NCBI RefSeq assembly: GCF_045862785.1
Contig: NZ_BQXO01000003.1
Location: 256,277 to 320,276, forward strand
Source of the DNA: Furfurilactobacillus curtus
GTDB taxonomy: Bacteria; Bacillota; Bacilli; Lactobacillales; Lactobacillaceae
DNA: 64,000 nucleotides
Direction: 5' to 3'
Shown here: positions 53,433 through 62,200 of the stretch, in pieces
Layout: the number at the start of each line of letters is the position of its first letter
Position numbering within the stretch: the first letter of the stretch is position 1
Notes under the pieces: generated by a model
Seen by the model: the letters and a program-made list of their open reading frames with translations, nothing else
What the model was told of the DNA's origin: nothing
Databases searched by the model: none
Made by a program: the position numbers and the translations under genes

Positions 53433-54302
53433 TTGGACTTAAAGTTACTTCAACAATACGAATATAACTTACTCAATCTCGTCATTAAGATTTGTGATGA
53501 AGAGCACATTAACTACTGGTTAACTGGTGGTTCAATGGTGGGCGCGGTTAAATATGCTGGCATCGTTCCTTGGGATGATGATCTTGACATCGGCATGCTG
53601 AGATCTGATCTAGAACAGTTCATTCAAGCTGTGCAGGAGCGGTTTGGTCAGGACTCACGTTATGAAATCTTGAGTGATATGACCCATGCGGATTATGGCA
53701 TCACTTGGTGCAAGCTCATTGATAAACAAACGCAGATTGAAGAGGACTATCCTTTTTCATCGCGGACCGTATTCCTCGATATCGTGCCATATGATGCCGT
53801 GCCCAATTCAGTGATTGGGCGAACCTTGAAAAAAATCAGCTTTCATTTATTAGACCGTCTGGTTCATTCTCGCTATATCAACCTTTATATCGATAATCGT
53901 TTAGGCAAGCTTTTGTATGGTTTACTAACAACCGTCCTTTCTGTGATTCCAACCCGCACCTTAAAAGCAATGCGTCATTATGTCATGACCAGTTCTCATT
54001 CATCTAAGACCCGCGTTTATGGTAACTATGCTTCTTGGTTTGATTGGGGTCACGAATGGGCAACGGCTGATGAACTGGCGGCGTTTAAATCCGTCCCCTT
54101 TGGTGATGGTCAAGCCCGTATTCCAGTTGGTGCCGACAGCATCTTAAAACGAATGTATGGTGATATTACACAAGACCCAGCGGCTGCCGATCAACATCCC
54201 GATCATGTAAAGTCCTTTCACGTGCTCAACCACATTTCATCCACTGAAATCGTGGTTCAACCAGCTGTCATCCACCATGAACTATCAAGTGTGAAGGAGT
54301 AA
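53433..54302 (+). CDS. LicD family phosphotransferase
   Basis: 289 aa with the nucleotidyltransferase-like LicD fold: WLTGGSMVGAVKYAGIVPWDDDLDIGM near residues 30-55 holds the catalytic Gly-Ser and Asp cluster, followed by WCKLIDK and FLDIVPYDAVP. LicD proteins put phosphocholine, or in other systems phosphoglycerol or similar groups, on surface glycans. AAGGTGA is best placed for a TTG at 53433; a GTG at 53424 is buried in that site. Followed 21 bp later by the flippase gene. Confidence 0.85.
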   Translation: MDLKLLQQYEYNLLNLVIKICDEEHINYWLTGGSMVGAVKYAGIVPWDDDLDIGMLRSDLEQFIQAVQERFGQDSRYEILSDMTHADYGITWCKLIDKQTQIEEDYPFSSRTVFLDIVPYDAVPNSVIGRTLKKISFHLLDRLVHSRYINLYIDNRLGKLLYGLLTTVLSVIPTRTLKAMRHYVMTSSHSSKTRVYGNYASWFDWGHEWATADELAAFKSVPFGDGQARIPVGADSILKRMYGDITQDPAAADQHPDHVKSFHVLNHISSTEIVVQPAVIHHELSSVKE

Positions 54303-54325
54303 GATTTAATCGTCTTAACAAGTTG

Positions 54326-55744
54326 ATGCGTGTTCTAAAAAATTATCTTTATAATGTGACCTATCAATTATTGGTCCTTATCATTCCACTGGTGACCATC
54401 CCTTACTTGGCTCGCCATCTCGGCCCAACCGGCGTCGGAATCAATGCTTATACAAGTTCTATTATGAGTTACTTCGCATTACTGGGTTCGCTAGGAATTA
54501 GCCTGTATGGCACCCGGGAAATTGCGATGGTGCGGGACAACGCCACAAAGCGTTCACAATTATTTTGGGAAATAGAAGGCATTCAATTCGTCATTTCAAT
54601 GGCGGCGTTGCTTGCCTTCTATGTTTTTGTGTGGTTTCAACCGCAATACCAAAGCTACTTCTTGTTGCAATCAATTACCCTTATCGGTAGTGCAGTAGAT
54701 ATCTCCTGGTTCTTCATGGGGTTAGAAGACTTTCGAAAAACCGTTGTGCGTGACGCCTTTGTCCGAATTATTTCATTGATCGTAATCTTTACGTGGGTTA
54801 AACAACCCCAGGATCTGTGGATTTACATCTTGGTTTTAGCCTTGAGCGGTTTATTGGGCAACCTATCACTATGGCCTTATCTACACGACTTACTAACCCA
54901 TGTACCCCATCAACGCCTCCAAATTTGGCGTCATTTGCGGCCTTCATTAATCCTCTTCGTCCCTACTGCCTCCATGCAACTGTACATTTTAATGAATAAA
55001 ACCTTCTTAAAACACATGGTCTCCGTACAAGCTTCCGGCTTTATGGATTATTCTGACCGGATCATTAACATTGCTTTGATTGTCGTCACTTCACTATCGG
55101 CTGTCGTCCTCCCACATATCTCCAATCTTTTTGCCCAACACGATTTAAATGCTGTGCATCGCAGCTTGTATCGCTCCTTCCAGTATGTCTCAGCAATTGC
55201 GATCCCGATCGCCTTCGGACTATACGCGGTCGCCAGTCCAATCGTTAACTGGCTGCTAACACCGCGCTTTGGCTTAACCGGCATTTTATTGATGATTCAG
55301 GCACCTTGTATTGTCCTAATCGCGTGGAATAATGCGATTGGAAAACAATATCTCATTCCGGTCAATCGGGTACGAGATTACACACTAGCTGTTTCATTTG
55401 GGGCCTTACTGAATGTCTTTTTAAACCTCGGTTTCATCCATTGGTTTGGCGTTTACGGCGCAGCATATGCAACTGTGGGAACTGAAGTGTTTGTAACCGG
55501 TGTGGAGCTTTTACTCGTTCGTCATCAGTTAAAATTCACACTACTGTTTCATAACCTGTGGAAATTCTTAGTGGCGGCAGCCGTAATGAATGTCATTGTC
55601 ATCATTTGCCAGCACCATCTACCGGCAACACTCCCGTACTTTGTGCTGGAGATTAGCATTGGCGCGCTTGTTTATGGACTTGGTTTGCTTGCCCTTCGCA
55701 CTGACAGCGTTACCCAAGTCTTATCTCACCTACGTTCACATTAA
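54326..55744 (+). CDS. Wzx-type oligosaccharide flippase (MOP superfamily)
   Basis: 472 aa with about 14 membrane segments: NYLYNVTYQLLVLIIPLVTIPYLARHLGPTGVGINAY is the usual polysaccharide-flippase N-terminus, and YGTREIAMVRD and SWFFMGLEDF follow. It moves undecaprenyl-linked glycans across the membrane. No ribosome site is strong here, so coupling to licD is likely. No Wzy polymerase or chain-length regulator is found near it. Confidence 0.88.
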   Translation: MRVLKNYLYNVTYQLLVLIIPLVTIPYLARHLGPTGVGINAYTSSIMSYFALLGSLGISLYGTREIAMVRDNATKRSQLFWEIEGIQFVISMAALLAFYVFVWFQPQYQSYFLLQSITLIGSAVDISWFFMGLEDFRKTVVRDAFVRIISLIVIFTWVKQPQDLWIYILVLALSGLLGNLSLWPYLHDLLTHVPHQRLQIWRHLRPSLILFVPTASMQLYILMNKTFLKHMVSVQASGFMDYSDRIINIALIVVTSLSAVVLPHISNLFAQHDLNAVHRSLYRSFQYVSAIAIPIAFGLYAVASPIVNWLLTPRFGLTGILLMIQAPCIVLIAWNNAIGKQYLIPVNRVRDYTLAVSFGALLNVFLNLGFIHWFGVYGAAYATVGTEVFVTGVELLLVRHQLKFTLLFHNLWKFLVAAAVMNVIVIICQHHLPATLPYFVLEISIGALVYGLGLLALRTDSVTQVLSHLRSH

Positions 55745-55831
55745 TCATCTCAATCTAAATGATCGCCACTTTCCTCCAAACCGGTTACAATGTCAGCAAT
55801 TAAGAAAAGCTGACTGGGAGGTGAGCAATTT

Positions 55832-56653
55832 ATGTCCGATCAAGCGTCATTAAGTAGCTTATACAACCTCATTTTAACGTCCGGAACACGCGACTTTGAA
55901 CGTCAACAATTGGTGGTCGCGAAAAATGCGATTGAGCAAGGTCAATCAGCTAAACAGGCTCTCGCTAATTTAGAAGTTACCCTCCGACCATTAGCCGTTC
56001 GCAATAATTTATCACCAGATGTCACTGATTTCTATCAGCAACTCGTGGAACCCACACGTCCCGTCGCAACGTTTGATTTATCCGCGCATCAAGCCGACGA
56101 TCTTCCCTACCAGCAACGAGCTATTTTTGCTGGTGGTTGTTTTTGGTGCATGGTCTCGCCATTTGATCAACGACCTGGCATTATTTCGGTCGTCTCTGGT
56201 TATACCGGCGGTCATGTTAATCACCCGACCTATGAGCAAGTGATGAGCCAAACAACAGGGCATGTTGAAGCGGTAGAAATCATCTTTGATACCCGCCAAA
56301 TCACATACGCCCAGTTGGTCGACATTTACTGGCAACTCATCGATCCAACTGATGCCGAAGGGCAAGTCAATGACCGCGGGATCAGCTATCGACCAATTAT
56401 TTTCGTGCAAAATGACCAGCAACGCGCCATTGCTGAGGCTAGCAAACAGCGTGTCATCGACAGTGGCCGGTACCATCACCCAATCGTCGTGGAAATTCAG
56501 CCTGCGCAAACGTTCTGGCCGGCGGAAAACTTTCATCAAGACTTCTATCGAAAGCAACCTCAGCGTTACCGTGCCATCGAACGGGAACGAAAGCGTTTTT
56601 TGGCCTTTCAACGGCTTCAAAACAAAACGTATCGACTAACGCATCGGGTGTGA
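55832..56653 (+). CDS. msrA: Peptide-methionine (S)-S-oxide reductase with N-terminal extension
   Basis: 273 aa. The MsrA catalytic domain covers residues 95-260 with GGCFWC (catalytic Cys103), GYTGGHVNHPTYEQV, HVEAVEIIFD and QTFWPAENFHQDFY. An extra helical domain of about 90 residues precedes it (NAIEQGQSAKQALANLEV), found in some lactobacilli and of unknown role. GGGAGGTGA precedes the ATG; a small GTCAGC/GCTGAC hairpin lies just upstream. It repairs oxidised methionine in the cytoplasm. Confidence 0.93.
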   Translation: MSDQASLSSLYNLILTSGTRDFERQQLVVAKNAIEQGQSAKQALANLEVTLRPLAVRNNLSPDVTDFYQQLVEPTRPVATFDLSAHQADDLPYQQRAIFAGGCFWCMVSPFDQRPGIISVVSGYTGGHVNHPTYEQVMSQTTGHVEAVEIIFDTRQITYAQLVDIYWQLIDPTDAEGQVNDRGISYRPIIFVQNDQQRAIAEASKQRVIDSGRYHHPIVVEIQPAQTFWPAENFHQDFYRKQPQRYRAIERERKRFLAFQRLQNKTYRLTHRV

Positions 56654-56684
56654 ACCGGACCAAATGAATCTAAGCAACAATCAA

Positions 56685-56878
56685 AAAAGAGTGTGACATA
56701 ACGCCGAATTGAGAGCGAGCGCTAGCGAAAAAATGAGCATCTTCCATACTTTGGAAGGTGCTCACTTTATTGCTAGGTATAGCTTTCAGACGTTTGTCGC
56801 ACGTTTTGACCATGGAGACATGGTGCACAAAAACAACAAATCGCAACGCCTTTTATAAGTTATGTCCCAAACCCTTTT
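56685..56878. repeat. 194-bp element with terminal inverted repeats
   Basis: Ends AAAAGAGTGTGACATAA and TTATGTCCCAAACCCTTTT are imperfect inverted repeats. An internal hairpin has GCTAG/CTAGC and CTTCCA/TGGAAG with GAGCA/TGCTC. No coding capacity. It resembles a small non-autonomous (MITE-like) or intergenic palindromic element; no target duplication is evident. Confidence 0.6.
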
Positions 56879-57007
56879 AAGTCCAGTAAACTCTCGACCT
56901 TATTCACCTAATTCATCAATTATTCTGGCCTCAATACTAGCAGCGTTATAATTGGTGAGCCCTGGGTGATAGGGTCAGATAGACTAGTTGAGCAAGCCGA
57001 TAACTCA

Positions 57008-57213
57008 GCTGAACAATCGATCTCGTAGCTGGCTTAACGGAATCCAGACGGTTGCAGGGACGTGTCCCGTAAGTTCCTTGCCGGCTTCCCAAACATCAAG
57101 AAATATCTGGTCCACGTTCAATCATGATAATGGATTTGGTTTCATTTAGTCGCCGCAATCGGGATCGCAAACGACGACCCACCGGCAACCCTACTAATGA
57201 CGATCACTTTCAT
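57008..57213 (-). pseudogene. Remnant of a CoA-disulfide reductase/rhodanese fusion gene
   Basis: From ATG 57213 the minus strand reads MKVIVISRVAGGSSFA, then after a frameshift RLRRLNETKSIIMIERGPDIS, the FAD-binding N-terminus of CoA-disulfide reductase/NADH oxidase-like flavoproteins. The next bases, in another frame, read FLDVWEAGKELTGHVPATVW and IPLSQLRDRLFS, the rhodanese domain carried at the C-terminus of such fusions. About 450 codons between them are missing. The region left of it (56879-57007) and the 75 bp before the next gene contain nothing recognisable. Confidence 0.65.
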
Positions 57214-57287
57214 TTTCCGTATCCCGTGCCTAAGTTACCTTAAATGTACTGGTAATAAAAGCGAATTAAACAAACAAAATTAAGCCC

Positions 57288-58205
57288 TTATTGGTGAATT
57301 TGGTTTTGGATTTTTGCCAAGGCCTGATACTGATCCATCATCCATGCTTCATAGGTTTTTCCTTTTGGTAATGTTTCGGTTACGTTCAGTACTGGTACCT
57401 GGTTTTTCTTAGCTAGTGCCACCATCGCGCTGACGGTTTTATCACTGGCCTGACTATTATTCACAAAGAAGGCAATTTTGTGCTGCTTAATGTCAGTTTC
57501 CATCGAACGAATCTCTTTCGGTGAAGGATCGGTCCCATTCTCAACGGCCAGTTCAAACTTGTGGTTATTGCGTTGATAGCCGAGGGCGTCCAATGCATAA
57601 TCAAACACCGGTTCACTGACATCCACCTTTTGACCATTGCTCTTGGCTTTCAATTGATCAATTTCGGTTTGCAAAGGTTGTAAGGACTTAATGTAATGTT
57701 GCGCGTTACGTTGATAATCTTTTTTATATTTAGGCGCAATCTTGCCAAACTTATCGGCCAAATAATTAGCTAATTTCGGCATTGTTTCTGGTTGGTACCA
57801 CACGTGCTCATTGTCGCCAACGCGTTTGTTCAAGACATTTTCACCAACTTTAACGACGGTTTGCTTGCCATTTCCATTACTTTTAGCCAACTTAGTCATC
57901 CAATTGTCATAACCGATCCCATTGGCTAAGACCACATTGGCTTTCGACACCGTTTGACCATCCTTGGTCGTCGGCTCGAAATTATGAGGATCCACGCTAG
58001 GACTATTAATAATCGAGTTGACAGTCCCGTGGTCGCCTAAGACTGCCTGTGCAACTTGCCCATAAAAATCTACACTAGCGGCGACATGAATCGGCTTGGA
58101 ACTCGTCGTGTCTGTGACTGCTTTTTTAGTTCCACACGCTGTCATCACAACCGCTGCAATGGCTGCTAATAATGTTAAACCAATGATTCGTCCGAAATGC
58201 TTCAC
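57288..58205 (-). CDS. Metal-binding ABC transporter lipoprotein (zinc/manganese SBP)
   Basis: 305-aa cluster-9 solute-binding lipoprotein. Signal peptide with lipobox VVMTAC (Cys about 24). Metal ligands are suggested by DPHNFEPT (His near 75) and EHVWYQPE (His near 134), with EPVFDYALDALGY and the long helix between lobes. The usual acidic ligand near the C-terminus is not obvious in VNNSQASDKT, so metal choice (Zn or Mn) is open. No permease or ATPase gene accompanies it. The promoter carries a short palindrome at the start site. Confidence 0.88.
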   Translation of the reverse strand: MKHFGRIIGLTLLAAIAAVVMTACGTKKAVTDTTSSKPIHVAASVDFYGQVAQAVLGDHGTVNSIINSPSVDPHNFEPTTKDGQTVSKANVVLANGIGYDNWMTKLAKSNGNGKQTVVKVGENVLNKRVGDNEHVWYQPETMPKLANYLADKFGKIAPKYKKDYQRNAQHYIKSLQPLQTEIDQLKAKSNGQKVDVSEPVFDYALDALGYQRNNHKFELAVENGTDPSPKEIRSMETDIKQHKIAFFVNNSQASDKTVSAMVALAKKNQVPVLNVTETLPKGKTYEAWMMDQYQALAKIQNQIHQ

Positions 58206-58234
58206 ATTAGTGCCTTCTTTCTTTTGCCCAAACA

Positions 58235-58281
58235 GTAACGATTACGTTTTAGACTATACCGAACTCTCATCCGTCTAGCAA
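58235..58281 (-). promoter_or_regulatory. Promoter and candidate metalloregulator operator of the SBP gene
   Basis: TTGCTA (58281-58276), 17-bp spacer, TATAGT (58258-58253) on the minus strand. The palindrome GTAA-TCG-TTAC (58245-58235) covers the predicted start site. It resembles a Zur-type half-site pair, but a firm assignment is not possible. Confidence 0.55.
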
Positions 58282-58353
58282 GAAAAAAAGAAACGTTAAT
58301 GAGAAATTTTGAGTAACTTAATAAACATGCGTCTTGTATAAATCAAACTGTCT

Positions 58354-58390
58354 AAAAAAAACAGTGACCTTGAACTTGGGTCACTGTTTT
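58354..58390 (-). terminator. Terminator of the Ser-rich protein gene
   Basis: 12-bp perfect stem AAAACAGTGACC with GGTCACTGTTTT, then T-run on the minus strand. Begins 13 bp after the stop at 58404. Confidence 0.9.
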
Positions 58391-58403
58391 ATCAATGCAA
58401 AAT

Positions 58404-59054
58404 TCAATTGGTTAATTCGATCATGACGTCCATTTCATCGTTGGTAACATTTCCAGCATAATTCGGTGTCGCCAAAGAAATGCCGCCTTGCTTATTTTTA
58501 AAAGCGTATAAAGAACCCGCAGATGACAATGTATCCGCAGTAGTTGCATTAAATTGCAATTCACTATTTACCTTAACCGACCGAATCGCATTCGTGCTAG
58601 CGGAAAAGACGCGAATTGTTTTTGTTGGGATCTCCACATAGGTAGCACCAAAGCTGCCGCCACCGGCCCCAACAATCGTAATCGTGCCCGCCCCAGAGTC
58701 GTCATTAAATGACAAATTCACTGATCGTGGCACATTAACGCCATGAAAATCCCAGGTACGAATCGCATTCAACTCTTCCGTCGATACAGAATATGGACCA
58801 GCTGTCACACTTTCAGTTGAAGATGGACTGCTCGACTCAGCAGTTGATGATTCAGATGAAGCCGAGTTCTTTTGACTGGTAACCGAACTAGCAGATGTTG
58901 AGCGACGTTGTGACGTTGCCGGTGCACTTGTTTTCGATGAATTGCCCTCACGGCCTAAAAAAACCCCGATCAAGATTCCAGCCACGACTAAGACAATTGC
59001 GAGTGAAACCCATATCCAGGTACGTCGTTGATTCTGTTGTTGACTTCGCATCAT
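58404..59054 (-). CDS. Membrane-anchored Ser-rich protein of unknown function
   Basis: 216 aa. A short basic N-terminus, one membrane anchor (residues about 13-33), a Ser/Thr/Ala-rich linker (38-85) and an extracellular beta-rich domain of about 125 residues (TWDFHGVNVPRSVNLSFND, GAGGGSFGATYVEIP). No lipobox and no LPXTG. I do not recognise the domain. Monocistronic, between the metal lipoprotein and the giant adhesin gene. Confidence 0.75.
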   Translation of the reverse strand: MMRSQQQNQRRTWIWVSLAIVLVVAGILIGVFLGREGNSSKTSAPATSQRRSTSASSVTSQKNSASSESSTAESSSPSSTESVTAGPYSVSTEELNAIRTWDFHGVNVPRSVNLSFNDDSGAGTITIVGAGGGSFGATYVEIPTKTIRVFSASTNAIRSVKVNSELQFNATTADTLSSAGSLYAFKNKQGGISLATPNYAGNVTNDEMDVMIELTN

Positions 59055-59160
59055 TCATTACCTCATTAAATTAAGATCATCTTCATTAACTATCATACTA
59101 AACCAGTAACTGTTTGATAAGCGCTAGTTAATGCAACAACTCAGTCTGATATTGAACGCC

Positions 59161-59208
59161 AAAAAGCGGCCGCTATTTCCAAAAAAATTTGGGAAATAAC
59201 GACCGCTT
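59161..59208 (-). terminator. Adhesin gene terminator
   Basis: Stem of about 17 bp, AAGCGGTCGTTATTTCC with GGAAATAGCGGCCGCTT (two wobble pairs), followed by TTTTTGG on the minus strand. Confidence 0.9.
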
Positions 59209-59261
59209 AAAGGTGCTCACTTACTTAAATCACTTCGACTTTTGACCAAACAACAGACGTA

Positions 59262-62200
59262 TTAATGCCGACTGCCGCTTACTCTGGTTGATCGACGATT
59301 CTGTTTGCGACGTGGTTTGCCTAGCAGAATGAACGCAAAGCCACTAAACATGAAGCTAGCACCCAGTAATGCCCAGTTAATTTGCTGACGCGCTGCCGTT
59401 TTCGGCAAGTTGGTCAGCTGTGACACATCACTTTGCTCCTGATTAGTCGAACCTATTTGATCCACTTCATGGCCTGTTGAAACCGTGCTAGACCCATTCT
59501 GACCAGGTGTTGTGCTACCACCGTTGCCGAATTGATTAGACCCGACTGGCTCATTTGGATCAACAGGCTTACTTGGTCCTACTGGTTGACCACCATCGCC
59601 AGGATCAATTGGCTCACTGTTTTTAACGTATTGAACATTAACTACTCCAGGTTGATCAGGAACGTTCACCGTCTGGCTGACTAGTGTGTAACCAGGAATG
59701 GACGGTAATGTTGATAAATCAATGCTTTGTCCTGGTATGCCATGCCCGCTAACTGAGGACGCTCCATCAATTGGACGACGATTTTCATCGACGGGTTGCA
59801 ACGTGTAATTAAGTTCGTAATAGTACGTAACATCTACATTTTCCAGTCCAAACGTACCGCTGGCATTAGCTGGCGTTGAAACTAATGTATAGCCTGGAAT
59901 ATCTAACGGCGTTATTTGATAAGCGCTGTCAAATGGACCACTGACCGTTTGGCTTGGTAAAATCGCTGTTTTACTGCCGTTGAGCCAGTAATTAACCTGT
60001 AGCTGTTCGGTATTTGGTGTATAAATCGCAACAACCTGACCCGGCTGATCCGGAACCACCGGTGTCTGGGTCAACGTGTAACCTGATAACGTCGGCAAAC
60101 CGGTAATGGCTTCCCCTGGCGTCCCGGTTCCCGAGATTGACCCAACCGGCAAAGCAGTGCCATCTGGGGTTTGCGCAACGACCGTGTAATCAACGGTGTA
60201 GTAGTAGTTAACGTCCGTTGGCTCACCAGCATACAGTCCTGTCGCATTACTTGGCGTAGCGACCAGCGTATATCCCGCAATCGCTTTGGCCTTGGTCGTA
60301 TAAGCTAACCCAACGCCACTCGTTTGCGTCTCACTGTCCGCTAGCTGCTGAGTTGTGCCAACCAAATAGTAATGAGCCGTAACCGACGCATTCTGGCGAT
60401 ACTGCAAGGTCACCGTCTGACCAGTCATATTCGTCACCACGTAACGCGTTGGTTGACCTGGCATCAACGTGTACCCGGCGATCGTTGGTGCTGTGATTGT
60501 CAGCGTACTTCCGACCTGACCAGTCAGTGTCTGACGTTGATCCGGAGCAATCGAGTTGCCATCTTGATCGACATAGTTCACTGTGACCGCGGCCAAGATC
60601 GTCAACGAGCCGCTGTTAGTTATCCGCACATCGTAGTTTGGATTATCGCCCATTGCCACCGTTAGTTGATATTGACCCGGATTTTCACCGGCTACTCGAC
60701 TAACCGTGTAATTCAACTGATCCTGACCGATTAGACCAGTCACAGTCGCCGTCAATTGCGGATCATGGTTACCTTCCACTTTGGTAGCTGAATCGGTCGT
60801 TAAGGTTGCTAACGCCTTATTGACGACATAGTGCCCCTTAACTTGGGCTGGATTGATCTGGCTAAAGTCATAGTTAGCATTAGCTTCCGCCAGCTTATCT
60901 AATCCAGCTTGCGTCAAGGTGACGTTGTATGTGCCAGCATTGGTCAAACGGTCGTCGGCGCCAGACACTAGATAATCAGTGCCTTGGGTTAATTCCGGTA
61001 CCGTCAGACCAGTTGGTAAGGTAATCGTGGCGGCGTTGGTAATTGATTGTCCATTGTAAGTCTTCGAGCCACCTTGCAAGGTCACGTCAGCCTGGGTTAG
61101 TGCTGCTTGAGTGATCGTCACCGTACCTGTTTCATAAGTGAAGTTATAATTCTGATTCACTGCATTATCGCTGGCAGTTGGCGTGAAGGCATATTGACCA
61201 ACATTAGGACCCACCGGATCTAATGCACCATATTGAATGGTTTCGCCATTGACCGCACCAGTTACGGTAGCCGTTGGTGTTACAGTATTGCCATCGTAAA
61301 CATGGGTGACATCGTTACCGGCGATCGTTGCATTGGCCTTGTTAATCGTATATTGGCCACCAGCCACCGTAATTTCGTAATTCTGGTTAACGGCATCTTC
61401 ACCTACCGTTGGTACACAGTCATACGTTCCCGCATTTGGCCCAACTGAGGCAATCGTGTAAACGAGTTGCTCACCAGCCACCACCCCAGTGACCATGGCC
61501 GTTGGTTGGCCAACCCCACCATCATAAGTTTTACTATCCGTAATGCCAGTGATGGTGGCATGGGCTTTGCTAACGGTATACGTGTCAGTTACTTTGGCTG
61601 GGTCAATGCCGCTAAAGTCGTAATTCGTGTTGGCAGCAGCTAGTTTGTTTAAGCCGGCTTGTGTCAACGTGACTTTGTAAGTACCGGCATTGGTCAAACG
61701 GTCGTCAGCACCCGACACTAGATAATCAATACCTTGTGTTAATTCAGGCGCCGTCAAACCAGCTGGTAAGGTTCCTGTAGCCGCATTATTAATGCTTTGA
61801 CCATCATAAATCTTAGCGCCAGCTTTTAAGGCAACCTCAGCTTGGGGTAGCGGCGCTTGGGTGATCGTTACCTTCCCTGCTTCATAGGTAAAGTTATAAT
61901 TCTGATTCACCGCATTATCGCTGGCAGTTGGGGTGAAGGCATATTGACCAACATTAGGACCAACTGGATCTAGCGCATTATACCGAATTGTCTCACCATT
62001 GACCGCACCAGTTACCGTCGCCGTTGGTGTTACAGTATTGCCATCATAAACATGGGTGACATCGTTACCGGCGATCGTTGCATTGGCCTTGTTAATGACA
62101 GCAGTGGTCGTAACTTGGTTAGCAGTGATCTTACTAAAGTCATAATTACTGTTAGCCGCCATTAATTTGGCTAAGCCAGCGGCCGTTAATGTCACCGTAT

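Noticed and set aside
56078..56620. 180-codon frame opposite msrA
   Set aside because: It is a shadow of msrA, whose motifs and ribosome site are unambiguous.
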